From positions 1,054,001 through 1,118,000 of the forward strand of contig NC_057924.1 in NCBI RefSeq assembly GCF_018873765.1: DNA of 64,000 nt. The letters are read 5' to 3'. The DNA comes from Telopea speciosissima. Its lineage: Eukaryota > Streptophyta > Magnoliopsida > Proteales > Proteaceae. Below are positions 1-14,285 of this stretch, one piece after another. Numbering within the stretch: position 1 is the first letter of the stretch; each line of letters opens with the position of its first letter. The notes under the pieces are model-generated. The model was not told the origin of the DNA. It searched no databases and saw only the letters and a program-made list of their open reading frames with translations. Both the position numbers and the translations under genes were made by a program.

Positions 1-2
1 AC

Positions 3-783
3 ATTTCGCCCCTGATTCCAGCACGCTCTCATTGACTGCCCCACACGTGTGGCCCTTACGTTCCTCCACAAAGAACGCTCCCCCTTCAAATATTTATGTA
101 GAATCTTAACATAAAAAAGCAGATGCCTCCCATTGAAGCATCAAACTTAGGTTAGTGGCACCTAGGTTTTAAAGCAGAAATAGGTGACAAAACCGGTCGG
201 CTGGAATGGTAGAAATTGGGAGAATATTAGAGTAAATATTCTGATCCAGAATGGTAGAAATCGGATATTGATCCAACCGATTCTAATATGAATCGGCTGA
301 TTCTTGGTCTGATTCGTTGATTCCCAATCCGATTCCCTGATTTTTGAAACCCTAAGAGGAATGCATTTGCATGCAAAAGTGAGGAGAGAGAAATTTGCAT
401 GTAAATGGAATCTATGTGATAATTTCTGTGATAATTTCTTTGTTTTGGCTTCGATTTGAGCACTGTTTACGGACACACATTCGTGACGATGAGCACTACC
501 AATAGTAGTTGGCCACATCAGCAAGCAATTTACTATTTTTCTTAGGGAAGCCAAAAACTATTCAGATCGCCTAAAATGCCCTTCATTTTCAGGTGACAAA
601 ATAGGAATCGAAATAACTTCGTCGTCCGAACTTAGAATTCTACGATTCCAAATGCATTTCAAAGAAAACTCGACGAACTAAAATAGTCATGTAGATTTCT
701 TCATCCAGTTCTTCCATTAGATCCTCCGAAAATGCCAATGAACACGCTGCCAATGCGTGATCCTATGAAATCAATATTCTTAA
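3..783. repeat. Left copy of direct duplication (partner 13521-14273)
   Basis: This stretch aligns with 13521-14273 in the same orientation with small indels, for example at the shared TTTCGCCCC start and the shared stretch CACGCTGCCAATGCGTGATC near the end. It is the outer left part of the duplication unit that contains gene A; the partner belongs to the gene B unit. Its last nine bases, TATTCTTAA, form the left target-site duplication of the inserted Mutator-like element. I see no convincing gene; the ORFs here are low-complexity and are not conserved as proteins between the two copies. Confidence 0.85.
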
Positions 784-939
784 GGGAAAATTTCACGGAT
801 AGCCCCTGTAAATATTCAATATGTCACGGACTTCCCAAACTTGGTCAAAATGGTAACCTTCCCCCTGACGTTAAGCACAGTTAGTACCCAAAGGTGAAAT
901 ATCCATTTTACCCCTTAGTTATTTAAATAAAAAAAGGAA

Positions 940-2195
940 CAATTATTATCACTACCCTACACTTATCCTATATTTATTAAAACTACCCTACCTTAAACTT
1001 CTTTTCTGAAACTACCCTGCTTTTAAACTTTTACATCTCCTTCTATCCTCATGTTTTTAAATACCTAGATTGCCCTTCCTTTTCACCTAGTAACCTGCTA
1101 ATCTATTTAACCTACCATTCATCTTCTACTTTTTACTATTTTTGTCATTAAAATAGTGAAAAACAAAAGCACTCGCCTGCTTCTTCTCTCTCCCATTTTT
1201 TTTTACTTCAATTTTTCTATTTAATTAATTTTTTATTCAACATTTCATCCTCATCGTTCTTCTTTGAACAAATCATGGTTCTAAGTATTGGTATCATATC
1301 ACCCGTATCGATGATACATACCGATTTTGCTAGTCACCGATACCGTATAGGTAGCACGGTACTGACAAGGGGTAAAATGGTCAAAAAATTTATTTTTAAA
1401 GGAGATTCAGGGGTAATTTTGCTTGATACAGCCGAACCAGGCTGATACTGTATCGGTTTGCAGGTTACCGATACCCTTTCTGATACCGTACACTAAAACC
1501 ATGGAACGGATGGACTCTCTTCAAAACACCCCACTTCTCTCTCTTCTTCTTTTTATTCAATTTACTTTTTACTATTTTTGAAGAGAGTCGATCTGTTCCA
1601 TGGTATTAGTGCACGGTATCGGTAACCTGCAAAAATGATACGATATCGATACGTTATCGGCCTGGATCGACTGTATCAGGCAAAATTACCCCTGAATCTC
1701 CTTAAAAAAATGAGTTCACTGACCTTTTTACCCCTTGTCAGTACTGTGCTATTGATACGGTATCAGAATGATATCAATATCGATGACTAACAAAATCGGT
1801 ACATCGTCCGATACGGGTGATACGACACTGATACTTAGAAACATGATCTGTTTGAAGAACGATGAGGATGAAATGTTGAATAAAAAGTTAATTAAATAAA
1901 GAAACTAAAGAAAAAACAGCAAAAAAATTTGAATGGAGTAAAAAATGGGAGAGAAGCGGGTGGTTGCTTCATTTTTTATTATTTGAAAGACAAAAATAGT
2001 TAAATGTAGAAGATAAATAGTAGGTTAAATAGATTAGCAAGTTACTAGGTGAAAAGAAAAGGCAATCTGGATATTTAAAAATATGAGGGTAGAAGGAGAT
2101 GTAAAAGTTTAAAAGCAAGGTAGTTTTAGAAAAGAAGTTTAAGATAAGATAGTTTTAATAAATATAGGGTAAGTGTAGGATAGTGATAGTAATTA
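940..2195. repeat. Long imperfect inverted repeat inside the Pack-MULE
   Basis: Two arms of about 590-620 bp face each other around a loop at roughly 1527-1572. The outer edges pair as TATCACTACCCTACACTTA near 946-965 against its complement near 2172-2190. The inner edges pair as ACCATGGAACGG (about 1498) against the complement near 1591-1602. Each arm contains a smaller element rich in GATACCG/CGGTATC, itself partly palindromic, so the arms look like one insertion that was duplicated in inverted orientation. A transcript across it would fold into a long hairpin. No protein is encoded. It lies directly upstream of the captured GATL sequence. Confidence 0.8.
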
Positions 2196-2480
2196 CCCCA
2201 TAAAAAAACTGTCATTCCATCTTCTTCCATCTTCTTCCATATTCTTTCTGTTTTGGAGAACTGCTGCAAATCCATTTTGGGCGACCATCACCTGCTCCGG
2301 CTCCGGCGACGATTACCAGTGGTAATTCCAACTCCGGCGACCATTACCAGCGGCAATTCTAACTACTACAACATCAGTTCTACAAGGAAGAAGAAAGCGA
2401 ACTTCCCCTCCCCCCACCTTCCCTTTCCTTCTCAGTTCTTCTTCTTCTCTGTAACACACTGGCTGAGGCAGAACCGAAAC

Positions 2481-3419
2481 ATGCCCAAACCAACACCCTA
2501 TTACATCTTCTATCTTCTGAATCTTATGCTTAGCCTAAGCTTCTCATTAATCACAACCCCCACCTCGTCTGCTTCTCCCAATTTTAGAGAAGCCCCTGAG
2601 TTCTACAATTCTCCAGAATGTCCCCCGATCCCAGATGATGAAAGCAGCGACCACCATGAAGGATCCTACTTTTGCTCCGATCATACCGTTCACGTAGCAA
2701 TGACGCTTGACGCAGCTTACATAAGGGGATCCATGGCAGCCATCCAATGGGTTCTCCAACACTCCTACTGCCCTCAAAACGTTGTCTTCCATTTCGTCGC
2801 CTCTGCCTCCGCCGACGCCGTTCACCTGCGAAGCACCATTGCCAAATCCTTCCCATATTTGAGGTTCCAAGTTTACACTTTTGATGACTCCGCCGTGGCA
2901 GGTCTCATCTCCACCTCAATTCGTGCCGCACTCGACTGCCCACTTAACTACGCTCGCAACTACCTCGCTAATCTCTTACCACTCTGTGTCCGCCGAGTCG
3001 TCTACCTCGACTCGGATCTTGTTCTCGTCGACGACATCGCTAAACTCGCCGCTATCCCACTCGGTGACCACTCGGTCTTAGCAGCTCCGGAGTACTGCAA
3101 TGCCAATTTCCCCTCTTCCTTCACTCCAACCTTCTGGTCTAATCCTGCTCTCTCCTTGACCTTCGCGGGTCGTAAAGCTTGCTACTTTAACACCGGAGTC
3201 ATGGTAATCGATCTCGAGCGATGGCGTGCTGGGGACTACACTACCAAGATTGTGGAGTGGATGGAGTTACAGAAGAGAATGAGGATTTACGAATTGGGTT
3301 CGTTGCCTCCATTTCTGCTTGTCTTTGCAGGGAATATTGCCCCAGTAGATTACCGGTGGAATCAACACGCCCGACCGATGAAGAGAATGATTTGTATTTG
3401 GGGTTTTATATTATGGTAA
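2481..3419 (+). pseudogene. Galacturonosyltransferase-like (GATL, GT8) gene, 3'-truncated capture
   Basis: The ATG at 2481 opens a protein with a hydrophobic N-terminal segment (about residues 8-30, signal-like) followed by a GT8 domain of the PARVUS/GATL class. Recognisable blocks are [38 protein letters not shown], the metal-binding DxD in [45 protein letters not shown] and [18 protein letters not shown]. Known GATLs are intronless, about 350 aa, and act in the Golgi or ER in cell-wall pectin and xylan synthesis. Homology stops after RWNQH at about 3365 and unrelated residues lead to a stop at 3417-3419. The C-terminal 50-60 residues, including the family's HWSGxGKPW motif, are missing. The rest of the frame is open. 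The gene sits wholly inside the Mutator-like element, so it is a transduplicated fragment whose parent should lie elsewhere. An upstream in-frame TTG at 2253 is unlikely to be a start. Confidence 0.85.
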
Positions 3420-3624
3420 GTTCACCGTGTGGTAAGTGTAATTTCGCCATGATAAAAGAATTAAAGCAATTTAACTGCATAGACCTAACAGAGTGGACAA
3501 AGTTGAAATAAAAACATAAAGTAAGGGTAGTCTGTGATATTTTTCCAAGTTTGGTATGTCCGTGATATTTCATATACTTACAGGGGGTGTCTGTGAAATT
3601 AACCCTATTCTTAATGATTCTAGG

Positions 3625-3830
3625 TAGCGGTGTCAACCGATCGGGCTCGGTTGGGTTCGATCAGGCCTGGTCGGGTCTCACGGTGCTTAAAGCCTGCACC
3701 GTGACCGTCCATTTAAGTCTTCGGGCCGGGCCTGGTCGGCTAGTCGGGCTAGGTCGGGTTTCGGGCTATAATTGGGCTAGTGTAATCGATCCTTATCCGG
3801 GCTGTGGCCATGTGTAACTCTGAACGGCCC
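3625..3830. repeat. hAT-type MITE-like repeat with iterated CGGGC/CGGTCGGG motifs
   Basis: The segment opens with TAGCGGTGTCAAC, close to the TAGGGGTGTCAA end common to plant non-autonomous hAT elements, followed by many repeats of GGTCGGG/GGGCC. The corresponding place in the gene B block holds different sequence, so this belongs to the divergent part of the two units. I could not find a matching inverted end or target duplication, so family assignment is tentative. From 3831 to about 4100 I see only AT-rich sequence without a gene. Confidence 0.4.
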
Positions 3831-4103
3831 ACAATCGGGCTTTAATCAGATCTTAATGGATTAAGAGTAATAGAATAAATTAATTATTTTAAAATACATT
3901 TTAAATAATTTGGTAACTACTGTTAATCATGCCATTCATGCGTGAAAATTTTCAGAACAGGCAGATCAAATGGTCTCAACTCTCAATCATCTATCAAATA
4001 AAAAAGTAAATAAACTGTATTCTATCAATTATATTGGTTGTTCCACAGAATATGATGGATAATTTGGGTTTAAAAATCATAAGATATGTTGTGAAAAAAA
4101 TTC

Positions 4104-5913
4104 CACGAACGCTGATTGGAGTGGTGCGAAAAAAATTCCCTCGTGAGGGTAGCATGAGAAACCCTAGTCCAACCAACCAAGGAAAGAGTTTTCTATCTAG
4201 TAGTGTGGCCCTTGCACCAGCACGAGGCCAATGAGAACACATAAGAAAGCATGAATAGAGGGTTGAAAAAAAAAAATGGGAAGGAAAAAATAAAAGAGGA
4301 GAAAATTTTTAATTTTTTAATTCATCCACTTTGAAAGGTTCACCCTCAAATCTAAAATCATCATTACTTCTCCAATTTATGATAAAGATCTAAATGCCCT
4401 TCATTGGTCCATGGTACTTATCCAAAGATATTGATCGCCATCAGTGGGCGACATATGGCAAAAGTGAATCGGACGGCTATGTTGGAAAAGTTAAATTCAT
4501 TTCTCCTTAGGCTAGTGCTCCGCGTGTTTCCCTGTTTTCAGAAGTTTTCTGATTAGGGTTTCCGCGTCGACGTTTCCAATCGCTGTATCTTTCTGTTGTT
4601 GGGAATTGATCGTCATTGTGTAAATCCCTAAAAAAAAATAGTATAACCATAGTATAATAGCAAAAATATCCGAGTTATTGCGTGATTTAGAATAGAATAA
4701 AGAAAACCCAGACGGAAGAAGTAAATAATGAAATTTTGAGTTTGAAATTGGACTGCAATACGAAAGAAACTGTAGATTAGGACCTTCTTGACCTTTCTGT
4801 TGCAGTCTTCACACAGTGGATCGATACTTTAAGATGTTGAGATTGGTGAACATGAAAAAGCATGGTTATGGGCAAGAAGCAATGCTTGCAGGTCCATTCC
4901 CATTCCCATATGTTATTGTATGGCTTTGTCTTCGTCATCTTCATCCAATAAAAGGATCTTTGTGGGTTTGCCTTATGAACTGGTGTTTATATTTTTTACC
5001 ATTTATCTAATCCTCTGTTTTTTGAGTGTAGAGTGCAAGGTTTTTTTTTGGGAATACGGGATCTCATAAGTTTTTAGGTGAATTCCAGGTCTGTTTATCT
5101 TGATCTATCTCTTCTAATTTTCAAGAAAAGTACAGATTTTTCTACATATACTTGCGCCTCCCTTGTTTTCAGATATATTGAGAATACTGCTTGGATCAGT
5201 TTAAAAGTAGATATGCAAGCTGCTTGTTGTTTTATCTCTTGAATTTTAGTTTGGATTTCGGAGATTTCGCAGACATATTATATTGTTAAGGACAAACACT
5301 TGAGTAGAAAAGTAGGTGTTTTGGATAAAAACTAGCCTCAGTGTGACCTAAGATAGTCCCACATCAGTGACTGAAGGGAAGACTAGTTTATACAAGGATT
5401 GGAGTCTTCACTCCCTCATAAGGCCTTTTTAAAATTGTGAGGACAACATTAAGCTAGCTTTTATTTTGTGGACAATTTGGAAGAATTAATCAGATAATTA
5501 ATTGCGTTCGCAAACCTCTAGTTTCATCATTTGGAGATGTCAGTGAAAGTTAATGCAAATAAAAACATATGAATGGAGTTCCTGTTTTTTTTTTTTTAAT
5601 GAGATGATGGAGATCATTTTATGAGCTACCAATGATCCAGTAGAGGAATTTATTCAATCAAATGAAGGATTATGTACAAATTTCACTAGTCTTGTCTTCA
5701 CAGGTATATAACTTAATGAGATGGTCAAGAATAATTGTAAGATAGATGGTAGATCAATATCTTTGCATCTGGATTGGGAGGAGGGTTGAGAGCAATGTCG
5801 TTGTGTCTTTGAGATTAAGAACGAAGGATGATGTCCTAATGTATTACTGGATGAATAGGCCATTTAATCTCTCTCATATCATCTAAGTAGATAAGAGAAA
5901 CCTGAAACTCTCT
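4104..5913. repeat. 3' flank of gene A, duplicated at 16873-18695
   Basis: The region aligns almost throughout with 16873-18695, starting at CACGAAYGCTGATTGGAGTGG. It contains a stretch typical of a plant 5' leader (TAGGGTTTCCGCGTCGACG near 4553) and a conserved exon-like segment near 4800-5030, whose downstream edge CAGGTCC could be a splice site. I do not recognise the product, and the reading frame differs between the two copies, so I do not call a gene. From about 5070 it carries the array's common spacer repeat. An AATAAA on the minus strand at 5649-5654 is a candidate poly(A) signal for gene A; the B copy has lost it. Confidence 0.6.
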
Positions 5914-10272
<4,359 letters not shown>

Positions 10273-10340
10273 TGGTTCTCTGTAAATTTGCTCCTCCTTC
10301 CCCTGTTTTTAATAGCTTTGCTTCAACAAGGAAGCAATTC

Positions 10341-10347
10341 TTATATA
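10341..10347 (-). promoter_or_regulatory. TATA box of gene A
   Basis: TATATAA on the minus strand lies about 70 bp upstream of the ATG at 10272, within the conserved context GTTCTATATAAGAATTGC. A matching TATA element occurs upstream of all seven genes. Confidence 0.6.
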
Positions 10348-10547
10348 GAACGGTTTCATTGAAAGCAATTCTCTTATTGGGGATTATTCTAGAGAACCGC
10401 TTAACCATTGATATGACAACACCTTAAGAACCGGTTCTCACAAAATCATCCTCAACAAAAGGAATTCCTCAAAACTTAACTTCCTTAAAAAATTGAAGTT
10501 TAGATTAGATAGAAATCCCATTCCCCATCTAAAAATAGGAACACTAA

Positions 10548-10664
10548 GGCAATATGTGGCATGCATTCTTGGAATGTGTTTTAGGTTGATTTCGCATTTT
10601 CGGATGATAAAATATAGTTATTTTTTATCATCCGACAATGCGAAATCGACTTAGAATGCATACC
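10548..10664. mobile_element. Tourist-like MITE in the gene A promoter
   Basis: The arm GGCATGCATTCTTGGAATG followed by GATTTCGCATTTTCGGATGAT pairs with its near-complement around a short AT centre. A TAA precedes the left end at 10545-10547. The right terminus is shortened compared with the full copies at 35354-35491 and 41332-41468. The same insertion is in the B and C promoters. Confidence 0.7.
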
Positions 10665-10702
10665 ATTAATAAGAGAAAATAATATATAGTTTTTGGGAGA
10701 AA

Positions 10703-10874
10703 GAACGGTAACCGGTGCTGTGTGTGGGCGTGTACATGCTCCCAAACACAACCCGGCACGAAAAGATTGCCACACCCTTTGGAAAGGTTGAAAGGTCCAA
10801 GGTGCAGCAGTCTTTTCATGTCGGAATGTGTCTGGGCACAGCTACATGCCCACATACAGCACCGATTACCGTTC
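10703..10874. repeat. 172-bp palindromic MITE in the gene A promoter
   Basis: GAACGGTAACCGGTGCTG at the left pairs with the complement of CAGCACCGATTACCGTTC at the right. Pairing continues for most of both arms through GTGGGCGTGTACATG and CGGCACGAAAAGA, so the sequence can fold into one long hairpin. Copies are at 23520-23691 (B) and, internally deleted, 29888-29985 (C), always 430-610 bp upstream of the ATG. No clear target duplication is visible. Confidence 0.65.
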
Positions 10875-10998
10875 CTTTTCTCATATTTTTTTAAAACTCC
10901 ATCAATATCACTCTGCAGGCTGTATAAAAACCAAACTTTAAAGTCTATTGAAATGTGTTGTGATCTCAAGCTTCAATGTTGAATCTCGAATCACTTAC

Positions 10999-11065
10999 CA
11001 ATCACATACTGTTACAGTTGGTTACACTTACAAATCACATACGGTTACAGTTAGTTATACTTAGG
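10999..11065. repeat. Two-unit tandem repeat upstream of gene A
   Basis: Two adjacent units of about 34 bp share CAAATCACATACGGTTACAG-like sequence. The same doublet is present near 23815-23880 upstream of B; C and D retain one full unit or degenerate units. It may be simple duplication or part of a promoter. Confidence 0.5.
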
Positions 11066-12111
11066 AATACATTCAGTTCTGTCCTGCTGAGTGGATTTTC
11101 AGAGTTATTTTTGGTGGATTAATTCCAAGGGGGTTTCAAGTGGATTCCTGGCTTGTTTACCTTGATCTATCTCTTCTAATTATCAAGAAAAGTCCACATT
11201 ATTCTACTAATACTTGCGTCTCCCTTGTTTTCACATATATTTGGGTTAGTTTTTTGACTTAGAATATTGCTTACATCAGTTTCAAAGTTGATATATAAGC
11301 TTTTCTTGTTGTTTTATATCTTGAATTTTGGTTTGAATTTTCGAAAACTATTGGCTGGTATTCAAATTCCAGGTTTCAAGGTGAATTCCTAGTTTGTTTA
11401 GCTTGATTCTCTTCTAATTTTCAAGAAAAATTGAGATTTTTCTACATATACTTGCGCCTCCCTTGTTTTCACATATATTTGGGTTAGTTTTTGACTTAGA
11501 ATACTGCTTGGATCAGTTTAAAAGTTGTTTTATAAGCTTCTTGTTGTTTTATCTCTTGAATTTGGGAACACATTAGGGAAGACTGGTTTATATAACGATT
11601 GGGGTCCTCACTCCCTCATGAGGCCTTTTTAAAATCGTGAGGATGATAAAAAATTTGGAAGAATTAATCGGATAATTAATTTGTTCCCAAACCTTTAGTT
11701 TCATCATTTGGAGATGTTAGAGAAAGGTAATGCAAATTAAAACTTATGAATGGAGTTCTGTTTTTTTTTTTTGTTTTAATGAGATGATGGAGATCGTTTT
11801 ATGGGCTACCAATGATCCGGCAGAGGAATTTATTCAATCAAATGAAGTATAGCGTATAAATTTCATTAGTCTTGACCTCACAAATATACAACTTAATGAG
11901 ATGGTCAAGAATAACTGTAAGATTCATGGTAGATCAATATCTATGCTTTTGGATTGGGAGGAGGGAGGGTTGAAAGCAATGTCGTTGTGTCTTTGCGACT
12001 AAGAATGAACGAAGGTTGACGATGTCCTACCGTGATACTGGATGAATAGGCCATTTCATCTCTAAAATATCATCTAAGCATATAAGAGAAACTTGAAACT
12101 CCATATATATT
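11066..12111. repeat. Array spacer repeat between gene A and the exon-7 remnant
   Basis: This spacer has the array-wide motif series TCCTGCTGAGTGGATTTTC, CTTGATCTATCTCTTCTAA and TCTTGTTGTTTTATCTC. The roughly 190-bp block beginning at TTACCTTGATCTATC occurs twice in tandem (about 11156-11345 and 11395-11560). Related spacers lie at about 5070, 17840, 23890, 30620, 40655 and 47345. No gene is seen. Confidence 0.6.
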
Positions 12112-12334
12112 GCGGCTGCTGCCTTAACCGCAATCTGACACTTGACTTGGTAATGACCATCAAACCATTTAAGCCCGCCAAATTCGTAGTCTTTAGCATT
12201 ACTAGGTCGCTCAGTGTTGAGGGTTAGTTTGAATGTCTTCTCTTGTCCAACCAAATCGAATGTCAAAATCTGTGACTCCACCGAAATAGAAATTCCCGGT
12301 GGAAGACGAATAATGACCTTGTATGTAGCTGGGG
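12112..12334 (-). pseudogene. Subtilase remnant: end of exon 7 only
   Basis: The minus strand reads the last part of the Fn3-like tail: [19 protein letters not shown], then [20 protein letters not shown] and [16 protein letters not shown]. It is closest to the gene C tail. The normal stop after the Ala run is lost and the frame runs on to 12027. Everything upstream (the rest of exon 7 and exons 1-6) is absent; homology ends abruptly at about 12334. It lies downstream of a spacer matching the one next to gene C, which suggests a leftover of unequal exchange or a duplication breakpoint. Confidence 0.85.
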
Positions 12335-13086
12335 AAATAATGATCCAATAATTATTTAAGTTTTATATGTAGAAAGTATGTTATTAGGGGAATTATATAT
12401 GTAATTTTCAAAGTATGAGAAAGGCATGACTAGCTTTATATGTAAATTAAACTAGTAAGTCGGGTGGATTGGAATTTGTAGTTTTCTGCCCATTTTAATT
12501 AATATTAATTCACCTTCCTGACATTTCAATGGGGATCTGATCTGCCTAGCTATATTCACTCCATTAATTAATGTGGTCTACAATGTTTTTTGACAATTCA
12601 ATTATTAATTAATTCACCTTCCTGAAATTGGGGTTTTATGATGCTCCATAATGTGAAAATTTTGTTGAAGTGATGGATGGTCCATATAAACCATGGACAG
12701 AAGATGTACGTAGTAAGCTTGTTAGCTTGTTTCCTCATCTGTTCCCACTCTTTCTATATACTGACATTATAAGTTGGCAACAGGATCCTAATTTTGAAGC
12801 CAAATTAAGTTTCCAAACTTGTTGAACTTAATTGGATTTGGAAGAGATGCAGTAAGTAATACAAGCTCGATCTCAAGTTTTTTTATGGTAATTAATGAAG
12901 AACAGGGCAGCTGGTTATCTTTTTGGAGGTTAAAGGTATGTGATGTCCATTTTTTATTTTAATAATTTTTAAATGTTTCTTGTGCACTAAAGGTGCAATC
13001 TGCCCTAACAAATTTTTTTTTTCTTCTCTCTGTTTAAGAAAACCAAATTTCTCTCTTGAATATTTTAGCGTTTGGAAGTAAGATTC
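12335..13086. other. Unassigned AT-rich stretch without a gene
   Basis: This interval is not part of the A/B duplication. It contains repeated TTAATTAATTCACCTTCCTG segments about 115 bp apart (near 12499 and 12608) but no open frame or recognisable domain. It marks the junction between the two duplication units. Confidence 0.4.
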
Positions 13087-13215
13087 GGATCCTCTACTTC
13101 CGAGCTGCCCAGCCCTACTGCAAGCTGTGCGCCCCAAACACAGTAAGGCGGTAAAGACCACCTTACCCCCCCGCTTGGGCAGAGGTAGGGCGGTCTTTTC
13201 TTCGCTGCCTTAGTG
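13087..13215. repeat. Foldback MITE fragment (GGATCCTCTAC type)
   Basis: The segment begins CGGATCCTCTACTTCCGAGC and contains AAGGCGGTAAAGACCACCTTACC, the inner hairpin core of the same type as the nested foldback elements at 60587-60970. Only part of the palindrome is present. Confidence 0.45.
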
Positions 13216-13520
13216 ATGATTTAGTTAAAAAATGGGGAAATTTTGGATCAAAAGGCTTTTCCCCATTTCTTCTTGTAATTTCCTTCTTTTTCTCCTCCTT
13301 TGAGAAAAAGACACAATTGACCATCGGGAAGAGAACTATGTAGAATTGCAACTTTCCTTCCTTTTAAACCGAAACTCAACAAGCCATTTCATCTCCCTCT
13401 TGGTCTGGCTGAAGCTTTAACAGTTCCTCAGCAAATATACCACTTTGGGCATCAACGTTTGAAATGCAGAAATTCTTCTGGTTTAGAAGAAACAGGATCT
13501 GGTGTATTTCAAAGGCGGAA

Positions 13521-14285
13521 ATTTCGCCCCCAATTTCAGCGCACTCTCATTGGCTGCCGCATGAGTGTGGTCTTGCGTTCCCCCACAGAGAACAGCTCCT
13601 CCCCCTTCAAATATTTATTTAGAATCTTAACTTAAAAAAGCAGATGCCATTGAAGCATCAAACTTAGGATAGTGGAACCTGGGCTTTAAAACCAGAAATA
13701 GGTGACAGAACCGGTCGGCTGGAATGGTAAAAATCGGGGGAATCTTGGGGTGAATATTCTGATCCAAAATGGTAGAAACCGGAATTTGTGAATCGGCTGA
13801 TTCTTGATCTGACTTGCTGATTCCCAATCCGATTCCCTGATTATTGAAACCCTAAGAGGAATGCATTTGCATGCAAATGTGAGGAGAGAGAGAAATTTGC
13901 ATGCAAATGGAACCTATGCGATAAGTTCTTTGTTTTAGCTCCGATTTGAGTGTTGTTTACGGCCACATGTCCGTGACGATGAGCACTACCAATCGTAATT
14001 GGCCACATCAGCAAAAAATTTACTGTTTTTCTTAAAAAAGCCAAAAACAATTTTGATCACCTAAAATGCCCTTCATTTTTAGGTGACGAAATAGGAATCG
14101 AAATAACTTCGTCGTCTGAACTCGGAATTCTGCGATTCCAATTGCATTTCAAAGAAGACTCGACGAACTAAAATAGCCATGTGGATTTCTTCATCCAATT
14201 CTTCCATTAGACCCTCCAAAAATGCCAATGAACACGCTGCCAATGCGTGATCCTATGAAATCAATATTCTTAATGTATCTAGCCG
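13521..14285. repeat. Right copy of direct duplication with empty MULE site
   Basis: This is the partner of 3-783. It continues uninterrupted through TATTCTTAATG at 14265-14275, where the left copy holds the 2.8-kb Mutator-like element. Similarity fades within about 10 bp after that point. Confidence 0.85.

Larger units (their letters stand above)
784..3605. mobile_element. Mutator-like element carrying a captured GATL gene (Pack-MULE)
   Basis: The left end begins GGGAAAATTTCACGG. The right end, read on the minus strand, begins GGGTTAATTTCACAG. The two ends stay alignable for about 60 bp, through CCCCTGTAA, a TCACGGAC block and CCAAACTTGG, at roughly three-quarters identity by eye. The element is flanked by the perfect 9-bp repeat TATTCTTAA at 775-783 and 3606-3614. 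The duplicated block at 14265-14273 has a single TATTCTTAA, so the unoccupied site is preserved. TIRs of this length starting with G and a 9-bp duplication are the Mutator signature. There is no transposase, so the element is non-autonomous. It carries a 3'-truncated galacturonosyltransferase-like gene and a long internal inverted repeat, the pattern of a Pack-MULE. It inserted after, or at least on only one side of, the A/B duplication. Confidence 0.88.

Noticed and set aside
2547-2870. Antisense open frames opposite the GATL sequence
   Set aside because: They are shadows of the plus-strand GT8 frame, with no domain and composition set by the sense codons.
4816-5010. Small plus-strand ORF MDRYFKMLRLVNMKK
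   Set aside because: The duplicated copy near 17600 has a different open frame, so no protein is conserved; kept only as an unexplained conserved segment.
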